Assembly (NCBI RefSeq): GCF_003255815.1
Contig: NC_037671.1
Coordinates: 152,202,645 to 152,266,644, forward strand
Direction: 5' to 3'
Origin: Theropithecus gelada
Lineage: Eukaryota; Chordata; Mammalia; Primates; Cercopithecidae
DNA length: 64,000 nucleotides
Shown: one piece after another, positions 22,801 to 36,800 of the stretch
How positions within the stretch are numbered: position 1 is the stretch's first letter
How the letters are laid out: every line of letters begins with the position of its first letter
Made by a program: the position numbers and the translations under genes
Notes under the pieces: model-generated
Seen by the model: only the letters and a program-made list of their open reading frames with translations
Database searches by the model: none
Told to the model about the DNA's origin: nothing

Positions 22801-25800
22801 CTTCTTTATAATCTTAGGAGATAGGAAGAGAATTTATTTTGTCATATCATTTCATCTAGGATTTTTTTGTGCATTGCATAATATTTTCCTTAGTATGCAA
22901 ATGTAAATTGTTATGCATGATATATTAAAAATATATTGTATAGTAGAGTGCTCTGAGTAATTAATACCTACTGCCTCAATACAGCATTAACATAAATCTA
23001 TCCATTCTTCTTGCCTCAAATACATTATAAAAAATGGTAAGCATACAGGATATTTGGCTGAATGGTGAAGAGGCTATTATGATTAATTGAATCTTCATGT
23101 CCACTAGGATATTAGAAGAAATTTGACTAAACTCAATGAAGAAAAGATATATTTACTAGTACTTTAGTAGATTATTGCATTAGTTCAGATCTAATGAAAT
23201 ATTTTAATAAGATATTTTTGTTACTCATGATTTTATGGTAATTTTAGCAGTGTTAATAGGAAAAAATAAAGACCTTATGATCTGTATAAAATATAAAGTC
23301 TGAAAATACTTGAGGTTCAATACTTACAGATGCATATGCTATTATTAAAACTAATGATATTTTTGTGTTCTTTAACGAGTGTTAGGCATTAAGGCCATAT
23401 ACATATTTTTACTTAGAAATAAAATTCTTCTTTTATGTAGAATATTGCTAAATTATATATCTGAACATGACTAAATTTCAGGGAGAAGTATTGTATAGTT
23501 GCTTAAATATTAATACATTTGACTTCTTTACCTTAGTATTTGCAGTCACCTTTTAGTAAGTTTGATGATCTGTTGAAGTACTTATGGGCTGCACATACTT
23601 CAACCTTGGCAGATACTATCAAAAGTTTTGAAGACGGGTAAGATCTTTAAAGTATCTTTATTTAATATGCTAAATAATTCTGGGCATTATTTATATATTT
23701 TTCTTCTTCTTCTAGAGTATTTTTCAATCTTTATATTAAATAATAAGCCTAACCATTGGAGATTATAATGAGGATGTGTAAGTATTTTAACATGATCAGG
23801 CTTAAAAAGGTGTTTTATGAAGAAAGGGAAAATTTTGAGAAAAAAAAGCCTTGCATGAAGAAACAAACAAACAAGCAACAGGCAACACATTTTCCTAATT
23901 GTACAAGACAAAATAAAATATAAATATGTAGGTGACCTTTATTATTTAATCATAGACACTGTTACAAGAAAAACTGTAGACAGATAAATATAGCAGAGTT
24001 CACTTAAGCAATGAATGATTCATTAATCAGTATCATCCTGAACCAGTAGAGGTTCAGAGAGCTTCACCCAGTGATGTGGGCAGGCAGTATTTATAGACAG
24101 AAAAAGAAAGTGACATATAGAAACACTTTGATTGGTTACAGCTCAGCATTTGCCTGATTTGGACATAGTGTGATGAGAAATTTGCCTTATATAGGTATGG
24201 TTTGATCAGTTGGCAGCCTGTGATTGGCTGAAGCTCAGCTGCCATGATTTGATGAGACTCATATTTGTTACAAGAAAATACTCTTAAGTTCGGTTGCAGT
24301 TTGTTTACAAACTACATTAAGTTGCAGTTTGCTACATATGGTGGCAATTTTAGACCAAATTTAATTTAACAATTCCCCACCTTTTGGTCTGCCTCTCAAT
24401 TTTGAGAAGTTGACCAAAACCTTGGACATTGACACCACTCTCTGTCACTTTCATCATTGATTGATTTGGTATCAGTATGGAATTCACAGTTCACACATCA
24501 GGACAGTTGACTGGTATGTTCTCTTTATGTTTTCATTATTCTAATTTTAGTGAGACCATTTGACATAGAATGAATAGCTGCATAAAAGGATTTAAGACTC
24601 TGGGGAGGTTAAGGTGTGCCAGGGAGACTATTACGATGGCTATCAGGAGGCTAATACTAAGAGACTGAAGGAGCCTCCATCCATCAATTGAACCAACAAA
24701 AATCAAATATATAAATAATAAGCCAGAATAAAAATCTACTTGTTTTAACCAATTAGCTTGTTTGCTGATTTCTTACAACTGAGCTTCTACTCTACCTGAT
24801 GAATTTACTTAAGTACAGCAGGGATTGTTAGCTAGTGCACATATTCCTCCCTAAAGGTAGTCCAAAGCAAGCTGGTTACCTAATATGCCTTTAGCAAGAA
24901 AATCTAAAGAAGTTTGCTGGACAATTATAGCGTTTGCAGTAGAATCAGCTATAGTAACTAATGCATGAGACATATTTCTAAGCATAACCTCCTTTACATT
25001 TATACAAAGCCAGGGAAGGAATTTTCTACCCAACAATACCCATTAAGAAGAATTCATACCTGCTGGTAAACTCCTCTTTATTCCATAGTTCAAATTAAGA
25101 GTTACAGACCAATATCAAGTTTCCAATTAGTTATGGAGTGACAGGAGTACCCTTGGAATCCCTTAATTGCCAATGGCTCCTTATTTTGCAATTATTGAGA
25201 CATGGATTTGCCCACATATATGGTTGGTTGTTAAATCCTCTACAAATAAAAACATATTCCGGAAGAACCCTACAGATAGTCTCCTGTTTGAGATGCCTTG
25301 TGCATTATGAGTCAGCATTATGAGTCAGCATTAGTAATATTTGTCTAAGGCCTCATTTTTTAATCATTGTATGGTTAGAAGATACTAACAACTAAAGGAT
25401 TAGGGTTATAAATTTGCCTACAAACGTCGAATTATCTTCCTTTTGTTTTTCAAATTCAATTCTGGCTTAATTTAACTACCAAACTCTCATTATAGGTTTT
25501 GCCTACTGTTAGATTTAAACAGGCAGTCTGAATATTTCAGTCTAAAAGTCTAGCTGTTTAGAAAGAACTAGATATTGCACATGGAATATCAGTGAAATTT
25601 CTTACAGGATTAACCAGAGTATCTCTAAGATCATGTGAGGATTTAGGTTTAACATGACATATGCAATACTCAGTTAAGTTCCATGCAGAAGTAATTGATT
25701 ATGAAATCTTCATTATCACATTACATTGCCATATATAAACAGAAAAGAAACATGGGTCAAAAAGGAAAGGGGGAAAAGACTTCATGTTGACAGAGGAGAA

Positions 25801-28800
25801 AAGACTTTATTCATGATTTTGGGAAAGCTGTCTACATCAAGGATGCCATCTTCTTCTGGGGGAAAAAAAACGTCCCTAGTAAGCTTTACCTAGAGGTCTC
25901 CAGTGGGTGTACAGTCCCAAGGGTCTGGAGGAGTTCTCTCAAGTTGAGAAATGTGGATCCAAGACTCAAATCCCTGAAGTTGTGCTGCAAAAAAGAGCTT
26001 GGTGTGGTCCCTTCTGATGGAGTTCAAGGGCAGTCTTTCTTTGGTGTTGTTTCCAAAAGAACTGATCTCTAGGTTCTAGATCATGAATGATCTGGTTGTT
26101 ATCAGTTGGTGGGCCACAAAGGGCTTCTTTCATCTGGTGAAAATATGCTTTGGCAAAATGCATTGAAGTCTCACAATTTTGAGTCATATCAGAATTTAGA
26201 AAAACATGAGATATATGAGGTTTTATTATTAGAGACATAGGCCTTCCAATAACTATTTCACAGAGTCAATCTGTCTTTTCCTACAGAAGTGGATTTGATT
26301 GCTATCAGTCAGTAGGACCTTTTACCAATGCAATCCAACAAATTCCATTAGCTTTGTCTAATGCCACCGTGTTTCTAATACCTTTTTAAACTGTTTTACA
26401 ACTTTTCTGGTAAAATGAGTACCTATATTGCTAGAGATGTTTCCAGGAATGCCCCATAAAGACACTTTCCAATAACCTTTTCACTATTGTTATAGCATTA
26501 GCCTTCCTGCATAGAAAAACACCTATAAAACCAGAAAATATGCACTGAAGGTGACAAATGAATTAAATATATTTGTCTGTGTTCAAATGATCCAGTATGT
26601 GCCAAAAATGTATCACTTGAGGTTTTTATTATATTACCAGCATTATCAGTGTAACAAACCAAATATTGGTGATAAGAATAGTCACTCCACCAATATTTTC
26701 CTCATTTCAGAATAGTCACTCCACCAATATTTTCCTCATAATTTGGACTATTTTATCTCTTCCTTGATGAGTATAGAGCTTTTAATAATGGAAGTTTTTA
26801 GGACCCAGGAAGGACTAGGAGGCCATCTGTGCATTCCATGAGTCCATATTTAACATTGAATTTATATATATATTTAATATATTTATTATATATTATATAT
26901 TATAAATTAAAATTTTAATTTTTTAAAAAATTTTTTTTAAAAGTCAGTTTTGACTGGCACACCCAGCACTTTGGGAGCCCAACGTGGGCGGATCATGAGG
27001 TCAGGAGTTCCAGACCAGCCTGGCCAATATGGGAAACCCCGTCTCTACTAAAAATACAGAAATTAGTCAGGCATGGTGCCGCATGCCTGTAGTACCAGCT
27101 ACTGGGGAGGTTGAGGCAGAAGAATTGCTTGAACCCGGTGGCAGAGGTTGCAGTGAGCTGAGATTGCGCCACTGTATTCCAGAGACTGGGGACTGGGTGA
27201 CAGAGTGAGACTCCATCTCCAAAAAAAAAAAAGTCAGTTTTGTATTTCCAAATCAGGTCAATAGCTTGCTTACTAAATGGGTTATCATAGGTAATTTGAT
27301 TTGAGTCAGTCTCATGATATTTGTTCAAATTGCTTATCCAAACAACTTCACTTCTGGCTGACATAGCATGAAAATCTGCCAAAGCATTTTCTTAGTAATC
27401 AATTAATTCTAGTTTGACTTGATGTTGGTTAGAAGTTTTATGAATCAATCAGTCTCTTTGTAACAGTTCTGGGAGTTCTCATTCGGTCCAAAGGAATGAT
27501 CAGATTTCTAGGAATTTCATAAAATTTCTGGAACATATATTAATAATACATCCATACAAATACAACTTAAAGAAAGTTTAACATTACTTATTATTTGATA
27601 ATGCTTTCCATATTATTTATCAAATAGGCCCAATTACTTTAATATCTCTCTTTTTATAAGGAGGGCTATCTTTCTGAGATGTTCCAAAGGCTCACCTGCA
27701 AAATCCCAAAGTTAATTTGAGGTCAATAAAAATACTTGATTTAGAATTTCATTTTTTGGAAGCTTGCCAAAAATATCAAAGGTTTAAAATACTTGATAAA
27801 ATAGGATCACAGATCACTTCTAAATATTAATAGTCATCCATTTTAACCAGAGTGATAATTTAAAGATTCTGAAGGCAAACACAGAAAAATTACAGTTATA
27901 GAAAAACCTTCGATCTTTTATAGAGAGGACTCAGTTGTTTACATGATCAAAAAACCAAATGAAGACAACATGAAGCACAGGAAATTATCTTAGTAAAATG
28001 CAGAATCTTTGTTTTCTAGGACAATTACTTCAAGGGTAAAGAAAAACTTTTCACAATGTCCTACTAAGAACAGACCAATACTCCAAGAAAACCTTGGCTT
28101 AACACAAGGAAACAAATTCTAATTTTGCATCAGTGTACCTTGATATTAATGCTCAATTTTTAGAAAAACATAGAAATAATTCTCTTCTAATTTTAGCCAA
28201 CTTGATCAACACAAATTTTTTCACAAGATTTATCTTTCACAAACCTTTTATAACTTTCTTATACATTCAATTTTTGTCCTATACTTCTTCTCTTCTCATT
28301 TTGGAACAACAGGTCATTCTATACCAGTATAAAATTTGCTCTTCTGTTTCTTGAACAAAACAAAACATCCTCATACATTATAGCTTTTCTTACCAAAAGC
28401 ACATTTTACCTGTCTACTTGCATATAGCTTTGTTTTCTTTATTTCTAACTATTTCAGTTATATATAATTAAGAATCTTAACTCCTATTTACCTTAATTTC
28501 CAGTAAACACTAGGAAACAAGCAATTGTGAACTGTTGTACCAGTAATCTGTAGACTAATAAATCTATGAATTATACTTTCCAGGAGCGTGTGTTTTCTCC
28601 TGGTGAATTTGTCAGTGTGGCACAAAATACGTTTATTAACCGTCCCAAATACCTTTGGTCCCTCTGCAATAAAAAACTGTAGAAGAGGCAAAATATTATC
28701 TCTATTGAAGACTAAGCTTTGATTTTTTAAAATCTTGCCCAAATTCCTACCTAAGGGGTCTGAGGAGTCATGCCCTATGAACCATAAATTGTCATCAGAT

Positions 28801-30828
28801 GGGTTTTATTTAACCCTATGTATCATAACTTACTTTCCAACATGACTATGGCATATGTGACAAAGAAGAAAAACAAAATATTTTACCCCAAAACATGTTT
28901 CTTTGCCATATTTTGAAATGGCTTGCAAAGCTGTCCTTCATGGGGGAAATTTGCATTTGTAAAGAATCTCTGTTAACATAGCTAGATCTTTTTCTTCCAG
29001 GCCCTCCCAGTCCTGAAGAGATTAACTGAGAGTCTAGCACTTTTTAAAGGTCTGAATAGGAAATATTTGTTATCTATTTTCTCTAAAGCAGCCACTATGA
29101 GACATCAAAAGTACCGTAGTCATCACATTCTTTTATTTTAACTTGAATATTTTCATTAATCCCAGGTTTTTAGACAAACTCAAACAATTGTTGAACCAGA
29201 AAATGTTTAAATTTTCCTATAGCCTGGATCCACCCCCATCCCCCTATTTCAAATCGTCCCGCCTTCCTGGACCAAACAATTGTATTTCTCAAATGTATTT
29301 TATTGATGTCTCATGCTTCTCTAAAACGTATAAACCAAGCTGCACCCCAGCCACCTTGGGCACATGTTTTTGGGACCTCCTGAGGGCTATGTCATGGGCC
29401 ATGGTCACTCTTATTTGTCTCCGAATAAATCCCTTCAAATATTTTACAAAGTTTGACTCTCTTTGCTGACACTATTTTTCTTTTGGGCCTGAGAATTAAA
29501 TTGTTGTTTGTATAGACTTCCCTCAGCCTCAACTTTCCATTCTCGATGATAAGGCTGTTAAGAAAAAAATTTTGGTATACAAAGGACATCTTTTACATGG
29601 GAATTTTATCTTGCTTATGTCCATTTAACTTACCTGTTTTTAAAATTATGTTTGAATGGCTCATAAAAATCAAATGTTAATCAGCTAGTGATTTGCTTAT
29701 TTTTTTGTCTTACAAATTTTGTAATATAGAGATGACATAAGCTTATTTTTTTCTACCAGGTTTACTGTAGTAATGTAAATGTGCAAAGCATTTGGGTTAG
29801 TTCTTGTTTTTCTGAAATAATACTTAAATTATATAGGCACTTATTTTCCTTGAGTCAATTAAATACAGCTCTTTCATAATTTAAGTTTGGCACTATCATA
29901 AGGAAATAGAAAAATATCACATATATATCATGCATACAGACATATATAAACATATAGACCAAAACAGATCTTATCGAGATGGGAGAGCTCCCTGGACCCC
30001 TTTGCAGGACTTATAACAGGGGTGTGGCTTGCTTACTTGGCCACCATGTTCAAATGCCCTGTGGGATGGGGTACATGCAGGTGAGTGGGTGCCAGGGCTG
30101 AAGGCTAGGGCAAGTGCTTTTGGGCTCTGGCCTAATGGTACCATCTAGGGGTGTGTTACAATTAATGCTCTTTCAGTAGTTACTGTCCATGGATGATTAA
30201 GTGTTAACCAGCTCAGTGAAAAGTCAGGGTGACAGATTTTACATCCTGCCCTCTTGGTACCCGGGTACTTGTCCAGTGTTCAGGAAGAATTAGGTCACAT
30301 GGACCTGAAGGATGGTGAATGCAGAGATTTTATAGATTGATGGAGGCCGCTCTCAGTGGGATAAATGGGGAGCTGGAAAGGGGATGAAGTGGGAAGATAA
30401 CAACTCCTCTCTGACTATCCTGCTGCCTTTTCAATGTACAAATGTTTCTTCTCTTCTTCTCTGCCACACCACTCTGCTCCTCTGCCAGTGGAGTTTGGGG
30501 TTTTTATGGGTACGGGATGGGGGACATGGAGGGCCAGAGTAGTTTTGGAAAAAGCAACATTTGGGTGGGAAAACAGAGATGTGAAGTTCTCATTTAGGGC
30601 CATGGGCCCAGGCTTATGGGTGGGGACTTTGCTGGGGAACTGCCCTCTTCTACCCAGTATTTCTCTGCCTCCTGTCCATATCATTATGATTTTATTCTAA
30701 AAGTTTTCGTCATGTGCCAGCTACAGTAATACACACTCATTAATTTATTAAAGAATATCTGGATCCAAAATTGTCTTTTTCTGGCCAATGAAGCAGGCTA
30801 TGTGCCCATATGGCCAAAACCCTCCTTT

Positions 30829-30863
<35 letters not shown>

Positions 30864-33800
30864 TGACAGAGAGAAGAAAAAGGTAAAACTTTTGGAAGTG
30901 TTCACTTACAAGTTTCTGAATAGTTCCTTCGTTTTCGTTTTTTCCTTAGCTCTCTCTAAATTTGCATTTCCAAAGGAATGTCTCTTACATAAAGGCAGGT
31001 AGAAAATTTATATTTCAGAGATAAAGAGCTTAGACTTCAAGTTTAAATAACATCATTTGCCTAAACCAAGAAATAAGGATATAGGTAAAGGCCCAGTTAA
31101 GGCACAATGGCCATGAACAGTACCTTAAACAAAGGCAGGGCTTGTTATGTAGATTTAAAACAATGCCTTTTTCATTGTAAATTTCTAGTGACCTAGTCCT
31201 CCTTTTGTTGCCAGTGTAGAAAAGGAGGCAGTCTTACAAATTGAGATTTTCCTTACAGATGTGATTTTTTCATATTAGTCAAGAATTTTTTTATGTCCAT
31301 ACTCAGCACAGAAACTTTTAATCTTATAGTCACAGATTAATTAATATTTTAGGTTAGTTTGTTTTCACAATTGAATGACAGACCAATAAGTAGTTGTTTT
31401 TCCAAGAAAGAGTTTTGGGGTGTAGTAAAGATTACGACAGCAAGAAAGAGGTAAACAGAATTGGCAGCACGGATAACGAGCAGGGGTTTTAAAAGCACAG
31501 TTTCAGTTCACTGAGAAGCCACCATGGGAGAAGCAGGATCAAACTGAAAAAACAGAGAGGGCTAATTCTTACAAATGTTTTTCTGAAAATGATCAAAGTG
31601 TCAATTAGACAGGATTGAACACAGGGACTTTCCAGATTTGATATGAACCCTCTCCTCCCCCAAAATCCACCATTCAGGGTTTTTCTTTCTGAGGGAATGG
31701 TTGATTATTACGCCAAAAGTGAAGCCTTTGTGGTTTCTTCTGGTGGGGAAACAGTACAGACAAAGGGAGTGGATTCGTCAGATGGCTGGTGTAAAAATAG
31801 ACAGTTATTATTTTTTTTCAACGGCTTGGCTGTTTACAATAAAAGCAGACATCTCAATGCACAAATTTCTTTAGTTTGGGCCCCTCTTGGTTTGGGTTTT
31901 AAAATAGGTGTGAATAAGTCTTTTTTGTCCTTGGAGCTGTTGTAACTATGAAGACAAGCACCTGTTTGCATTTTGTAAGGAGTTTTCTCACTGTGGCCAC
32001 TGTAATTCTAACTGTTGGTAAGATTCACCCATTTCTCTAGAAAAGCATAACTTCTGGGTCCATAGTTCTTTTTATTTTATTTTATTTTATTTTATTTTTA
32101 ATTTTTTTAACATTAAATTGGCTGAAGTTCCAGATGGAGGAGTTCCAGAATCTTTGCATCCAGATGAAATCATGATTTCCTATTTTTTGGTAACGAGACC
32201 TACCTACTGAACGCAGTCCAGTTTCTGTCTGACCCAGTCAGACACCTGAGGCCTCCCTATAGGACCCACTCCTGTTTCTGTAATGACTTTTAAATATGGT
32301 CCAGATCAAAAAAATGCTCAAATGAATTCAAAGAGCTTAAAACACAAGTTCATGGAGTTTGAATCTAAGAAAGAACTCACCCATAACCCCAGTTGCTGTA
32401 AGAGTGTAAGTTTGACACTATCATAAGGAAATAGAAAAATATCACATATATATCTTGCATACAGACATACATGAACATATAGACCAAAACAGATCTTATT
32501 GAGATGAGAGAGCTCCTTGGACCACTTTGCAGGACTTGGAGCAAGGGTGTGGCTTGCTTACTTGGCCACCATGTTCAAATGCCCTGTGGGATGGGGAGAA
32601 TGCAGGTGAGTGGGTGCAGGGGTTCAGTGAGCACAATGAGCCCTGGAAAGGACCTTTGCTTGGTTACTTGGTGCTTCTGGGGGTTGCTGGAGGTCTATTT
32701 TGTTTTGGTGTCTCTATTCATGTTAGTAGCTTTCCTCAGGTATCCGGTAATACTTGACTGTCTACTCAAATTTAAAAAGAATCACTTAGAAGACCTGACT
32801 GTGTGAGTGGAAATTTTCAACTAAGAACATATCTCTCAAGTAATCTTGCTGGGTTGTTTAGGTAACCTTTTAAATATTGACACTATTGTAGGAAAAAAAT
32901 GGGTTCTTGTCACACAACCAGGAAAAGTCAGGCACAGACGCTTTGAAGGGTGAGGGGAATGGAATTTATGGGGCAAAAAGGAAAAAGGAAAAATTATTCT
33001 CAGCAAACTAAGAGAGAGTCCTGCTAGCAGGTTTCCTACCTCACAGTTTGAACACCAGGCCACCACTCCAGCTGAAAAGAGCAGGCTCCTCCCCTGTGTA
33101 AGGTGCAAATTCCCTGTGGCTCCACCTCATGCCACCAGTGAGTATGCGGGCATGCTCAGACAAGGCCCTGGGCAGGTTTCCTTATCTGCACAAAAGCATC
33201 TGATGTAAACACTTGTGGGGCAGGTTGGAGATTCTCTGGGGTCCCCTTTTTATCTACCTAGGCATTTGGCTGTCTCAACACTATGGTTCCAATAACTTCA
33301 AGTCTTTTCTCTTGAGCTCACCCAGTGTCCAGAAGAGACACTTTCATTCACCTGCTTCAGAAGTCAAGGCGTGACTGCTAGTATTATTGAAAGTCAAGAG
33401 AGAATGAAGAAGCAAGGGGAGGGCGTCTTTGCATTCAGTATATCATTTCCACTTACATCCCCTGTATCCAAGGTGGTGTTCCTACCTTCAACCATGATTA
33501 GTTCACACAGTGCAACGACTCTCTGTTCTACCCTTTCCAGGGCGAGCAGTGGTAGTTACCTACTATTTGAAATCTGGAAGGAAATCTTTGTATATGATTG
33601 CTTCTTTAAAGTCTTTTAATCTCCCTGATTTTAGCAATCTCCTTTCACCCAGAGAGTATTACTCAGACTTAAATCGAGGAAAATTCTACAAATTATATTA
33701 GCATTATTCTTCTGTTTTCCTCTCTGGTTGCTTAAAATTTAGTTTTCTTGATTCTATTAAATCTTTTCAACTAGTTCTTTTCAATTTCCAGCTTCCAAAA

Positions 33801-36800
33801 TCTTGTTGTTCCCCACATGTTCTGATTTTATTTCTTCTGTCATTTTAATGGAGATTTGGTAGGTTGCAAAAGTGCAAGTATTTGTTAAAAACAGCATTTT
33901 TACTAAAAAACTCTTTTACCTAAAAATTCCCTTCTATTATCTCTTTAATTGGGATCAGTTCAGAATATAATAAAATATTGTGTTATGCATAAATTTATAT
34001 ATAGGTGCACTATTAATAAAGCAAAAAAATACATATTTTCTATTAATTCACCTCACTGAAAGTTTAATAATAGTTCCTCAGGCAATTTGAATAGTTTCAA
34101 AGCCTTATATTGGTGAAAGGTAAATCTTTTAATATGATTATTATGGAAGATTTCAAATGCCCACTTATGTGCTCTGATTTGTTAATCTACCTATTTATGA
34201 GGTCTGGTTTGTCAAGGTCTATGAATTCATATTACAAGATTCAAGGCTAATGATTGTTCCTTGAAATGAAGTAATAGTGTACAAATTAAGACGCTTTGCT
34301 TTGAAGTTACACAGACCTGAGTTTTAAATCCTGGCTCTTTTGACCTAGGAATTCAAACTGGGAGAAACTCAATTTTCTTATTTTTAAAATAGCAATAACA
34401 ATAGTATATGCCACATAGTGCAATTTTGAGGATTAATTAAGAAATTCATAAGTTATGCTTAATGTACTACTGGCATATGAGAAATATTCAATATAAAGTA
34501 ACTATTATCACCAGGACAAAAAGCAGTAGTAAAGAACATGGGTTTTAAAGGCAGATAGATTGACAGGGTTTAAAACAGGGCCCTGCAATTTACTATGTGT
34601 GTGGCCCTGAGTTAAGTTAGCTCTGTTTGAAAGAAAGCAGCCCAATCAACAACCACGAAACCTCAGTGTTGTACAACTGTGTTTATTGCTCAGATGTCTG
34701 GGGTTTAAATAAGCAGCTCTGCTGGTCTTTCCTGGGTTCACACTCATGTTGGCTGATTTTGATTGGCTGCAGCAAGGATGACTGGGGAAGCTCAGTTCTG
34801 TTCCCTGACTGATTCTACATCAGACAAGCCTGGTTGTTTTCCATAGTGATGGCAGAATTGCAAGAAAGAATAACCAAATTGTGAAAATGCATTTCAAGTT
34901 TATGCTATGACAAACTAGTTAATATTATATTTTTTATGTCAAGTTACATGACTGAGTCAGGAGTGGGAATTTCTGCCTATCACCTAATGTAGGAAGAACC
35001 AATACTGAAAGTTACAAAGCAGAAGACAGAATTGTAGGGATTGGTAAAGAACTGGGGCCATGGGTGCAATCTATTACATGCTGTGAAATAACTCTAAAAG
35101 CTCATCAGTTACTTTCGTTAGGTAAATATATATTAAGGAGTATTTACTTGAGACAATACTGAGTATTTTGTAGCTTGCATATACTCAGATATAACTCTGT
35201 GGCTCTGTATCCTCAGATTGGCTGACTTACGTATACCTGTGCTTCTACTTTATGTGAACTATTTCAAGTGTACTTTAATTCTTTCTTTAGTGACTACATT
35301 CTATCTGATCATTAGGTGAACTGACCAACAAATCATTCAACTGATGCATTTGAAGAGTTTGTTGAATTTCTTCACTGCTCTTGTGATTTCTGTGTATTGA
35401 ACTGGTGCCCTCATCCCATCTCTCCCAGTGATTCTGACTTACTTCCAATTTGTTTAGTACATTGTTACTGGAGCTCTGTGGCCCTTGCTCAAAATCTTTA
35501 TGACTTCACATTTCCTTTCATCTTTACTTGGTGGGTGACTGTAACATATCAAGGGGAATTGAATCCAGACCAAACACTTCTGTTATCAACAATCCAACTC
35601 TGCCCACCCTACCACTTCCAAGTATAGAGCAGGGAGGATTCCCACAAGCATGGGAGTCAAACAGACAACGGATATTATCTGTGTTATGTTATAGTTTATT
35701 TAATCTCAACAAGCATAATGCAAGCACCTTCTGTTTAATGGATCCTTTCTATGTTGCTGTCAAAATAAAATCAGATAATCTAATTTCTAGACATTATAAT
35801 AGAAATAACTAGAGAAAAAAATCTTCAAATATGTGAATGATATGATGTTATGGGAATATAGAAGAGAAGAAAGTGGTAGATTCCACCTCAGGTGGGCTGG
35901 AAAGCTTTGTGAGGAACATAATATCTATGATGAGACTTGAAACAGAATGTACCTGGTGAACCACATGGTGAGTATACAATGTACCTGGTGAACCACATGG
36001 TGAGTACCTGGTGAACCACATGGTGAGTCTCAGGGAAAACAAGTCTGTTTGCAAAACTACAAGTTGTTCAGCATGATTAAACAGCTGACAGAAACAGAAG
36101 AAGTGACTTTTATAGTTTTAAAACTACTGAATATACCTTTAATCTTTCCATTGTAATTATTTGTCCCCATTTTTTAGGGGAAGCTAAACTTTCTCACCTA
36201 TTATGGGGAAAAATAGTTACAGAGGCTTTTGTAATAATTACAGAGTCTTTTCTAACAATTACAAAGGCTTTTTTTCTACCTGAGGCTTCCTGTGGTAGAA
36301 AATGCCAATTATTTAGAAATTAGATAGTAAAAATCAGACATCTTTTTTTCTACAAAGCTCAATGTTTCTAGGATTCCATGGCTTCAAGAAATCAACAGTT
36401 TCACAAAGGATATTTGAGTCTAGCAAAAATTTTGCTTTAGACCTTTGATATTTATCTCTACACTGGCAAAGAGTATGATTTAAAAATGCCTTACTTTTGG
36501 TTATTAGGTGGTATTCAAGTATAATGTGCTGAATTAAAGAAGATAAAATGCAATGTAAAATGTAAACAATTAATGAGATGATTCTTCCTAGATTTAGAAG
36601 TTTAATGAGCCACCTTCACACCTCCTGAGGGATGGAATAAAGTCATCACATTATCAATCCTATTTTCTAAATTATAAAATTATGAATTTAGTTTGTTGGC
36701 AGGAACCAATTTTTTCTGAAGGTAATGAGGTTGAAATTCTGAGGTGACTAATTATAATTAAGTACTTTTCCATTTGTCTTTTAGATATGATTATTATTCT

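Noticed and set aside
32504..32806. 100-codon ORF in intron 4
   Set aside because: It lies within ERV direct repeat copy B; the corresponding part of copy A does not keep the frame.
35950..36029. CRISPR-like spacing of repeated units
   Set aside because: Only three copies, unequal spacing, the last two overlapping by two bases, no spacers and a primate context: a minisatellite.
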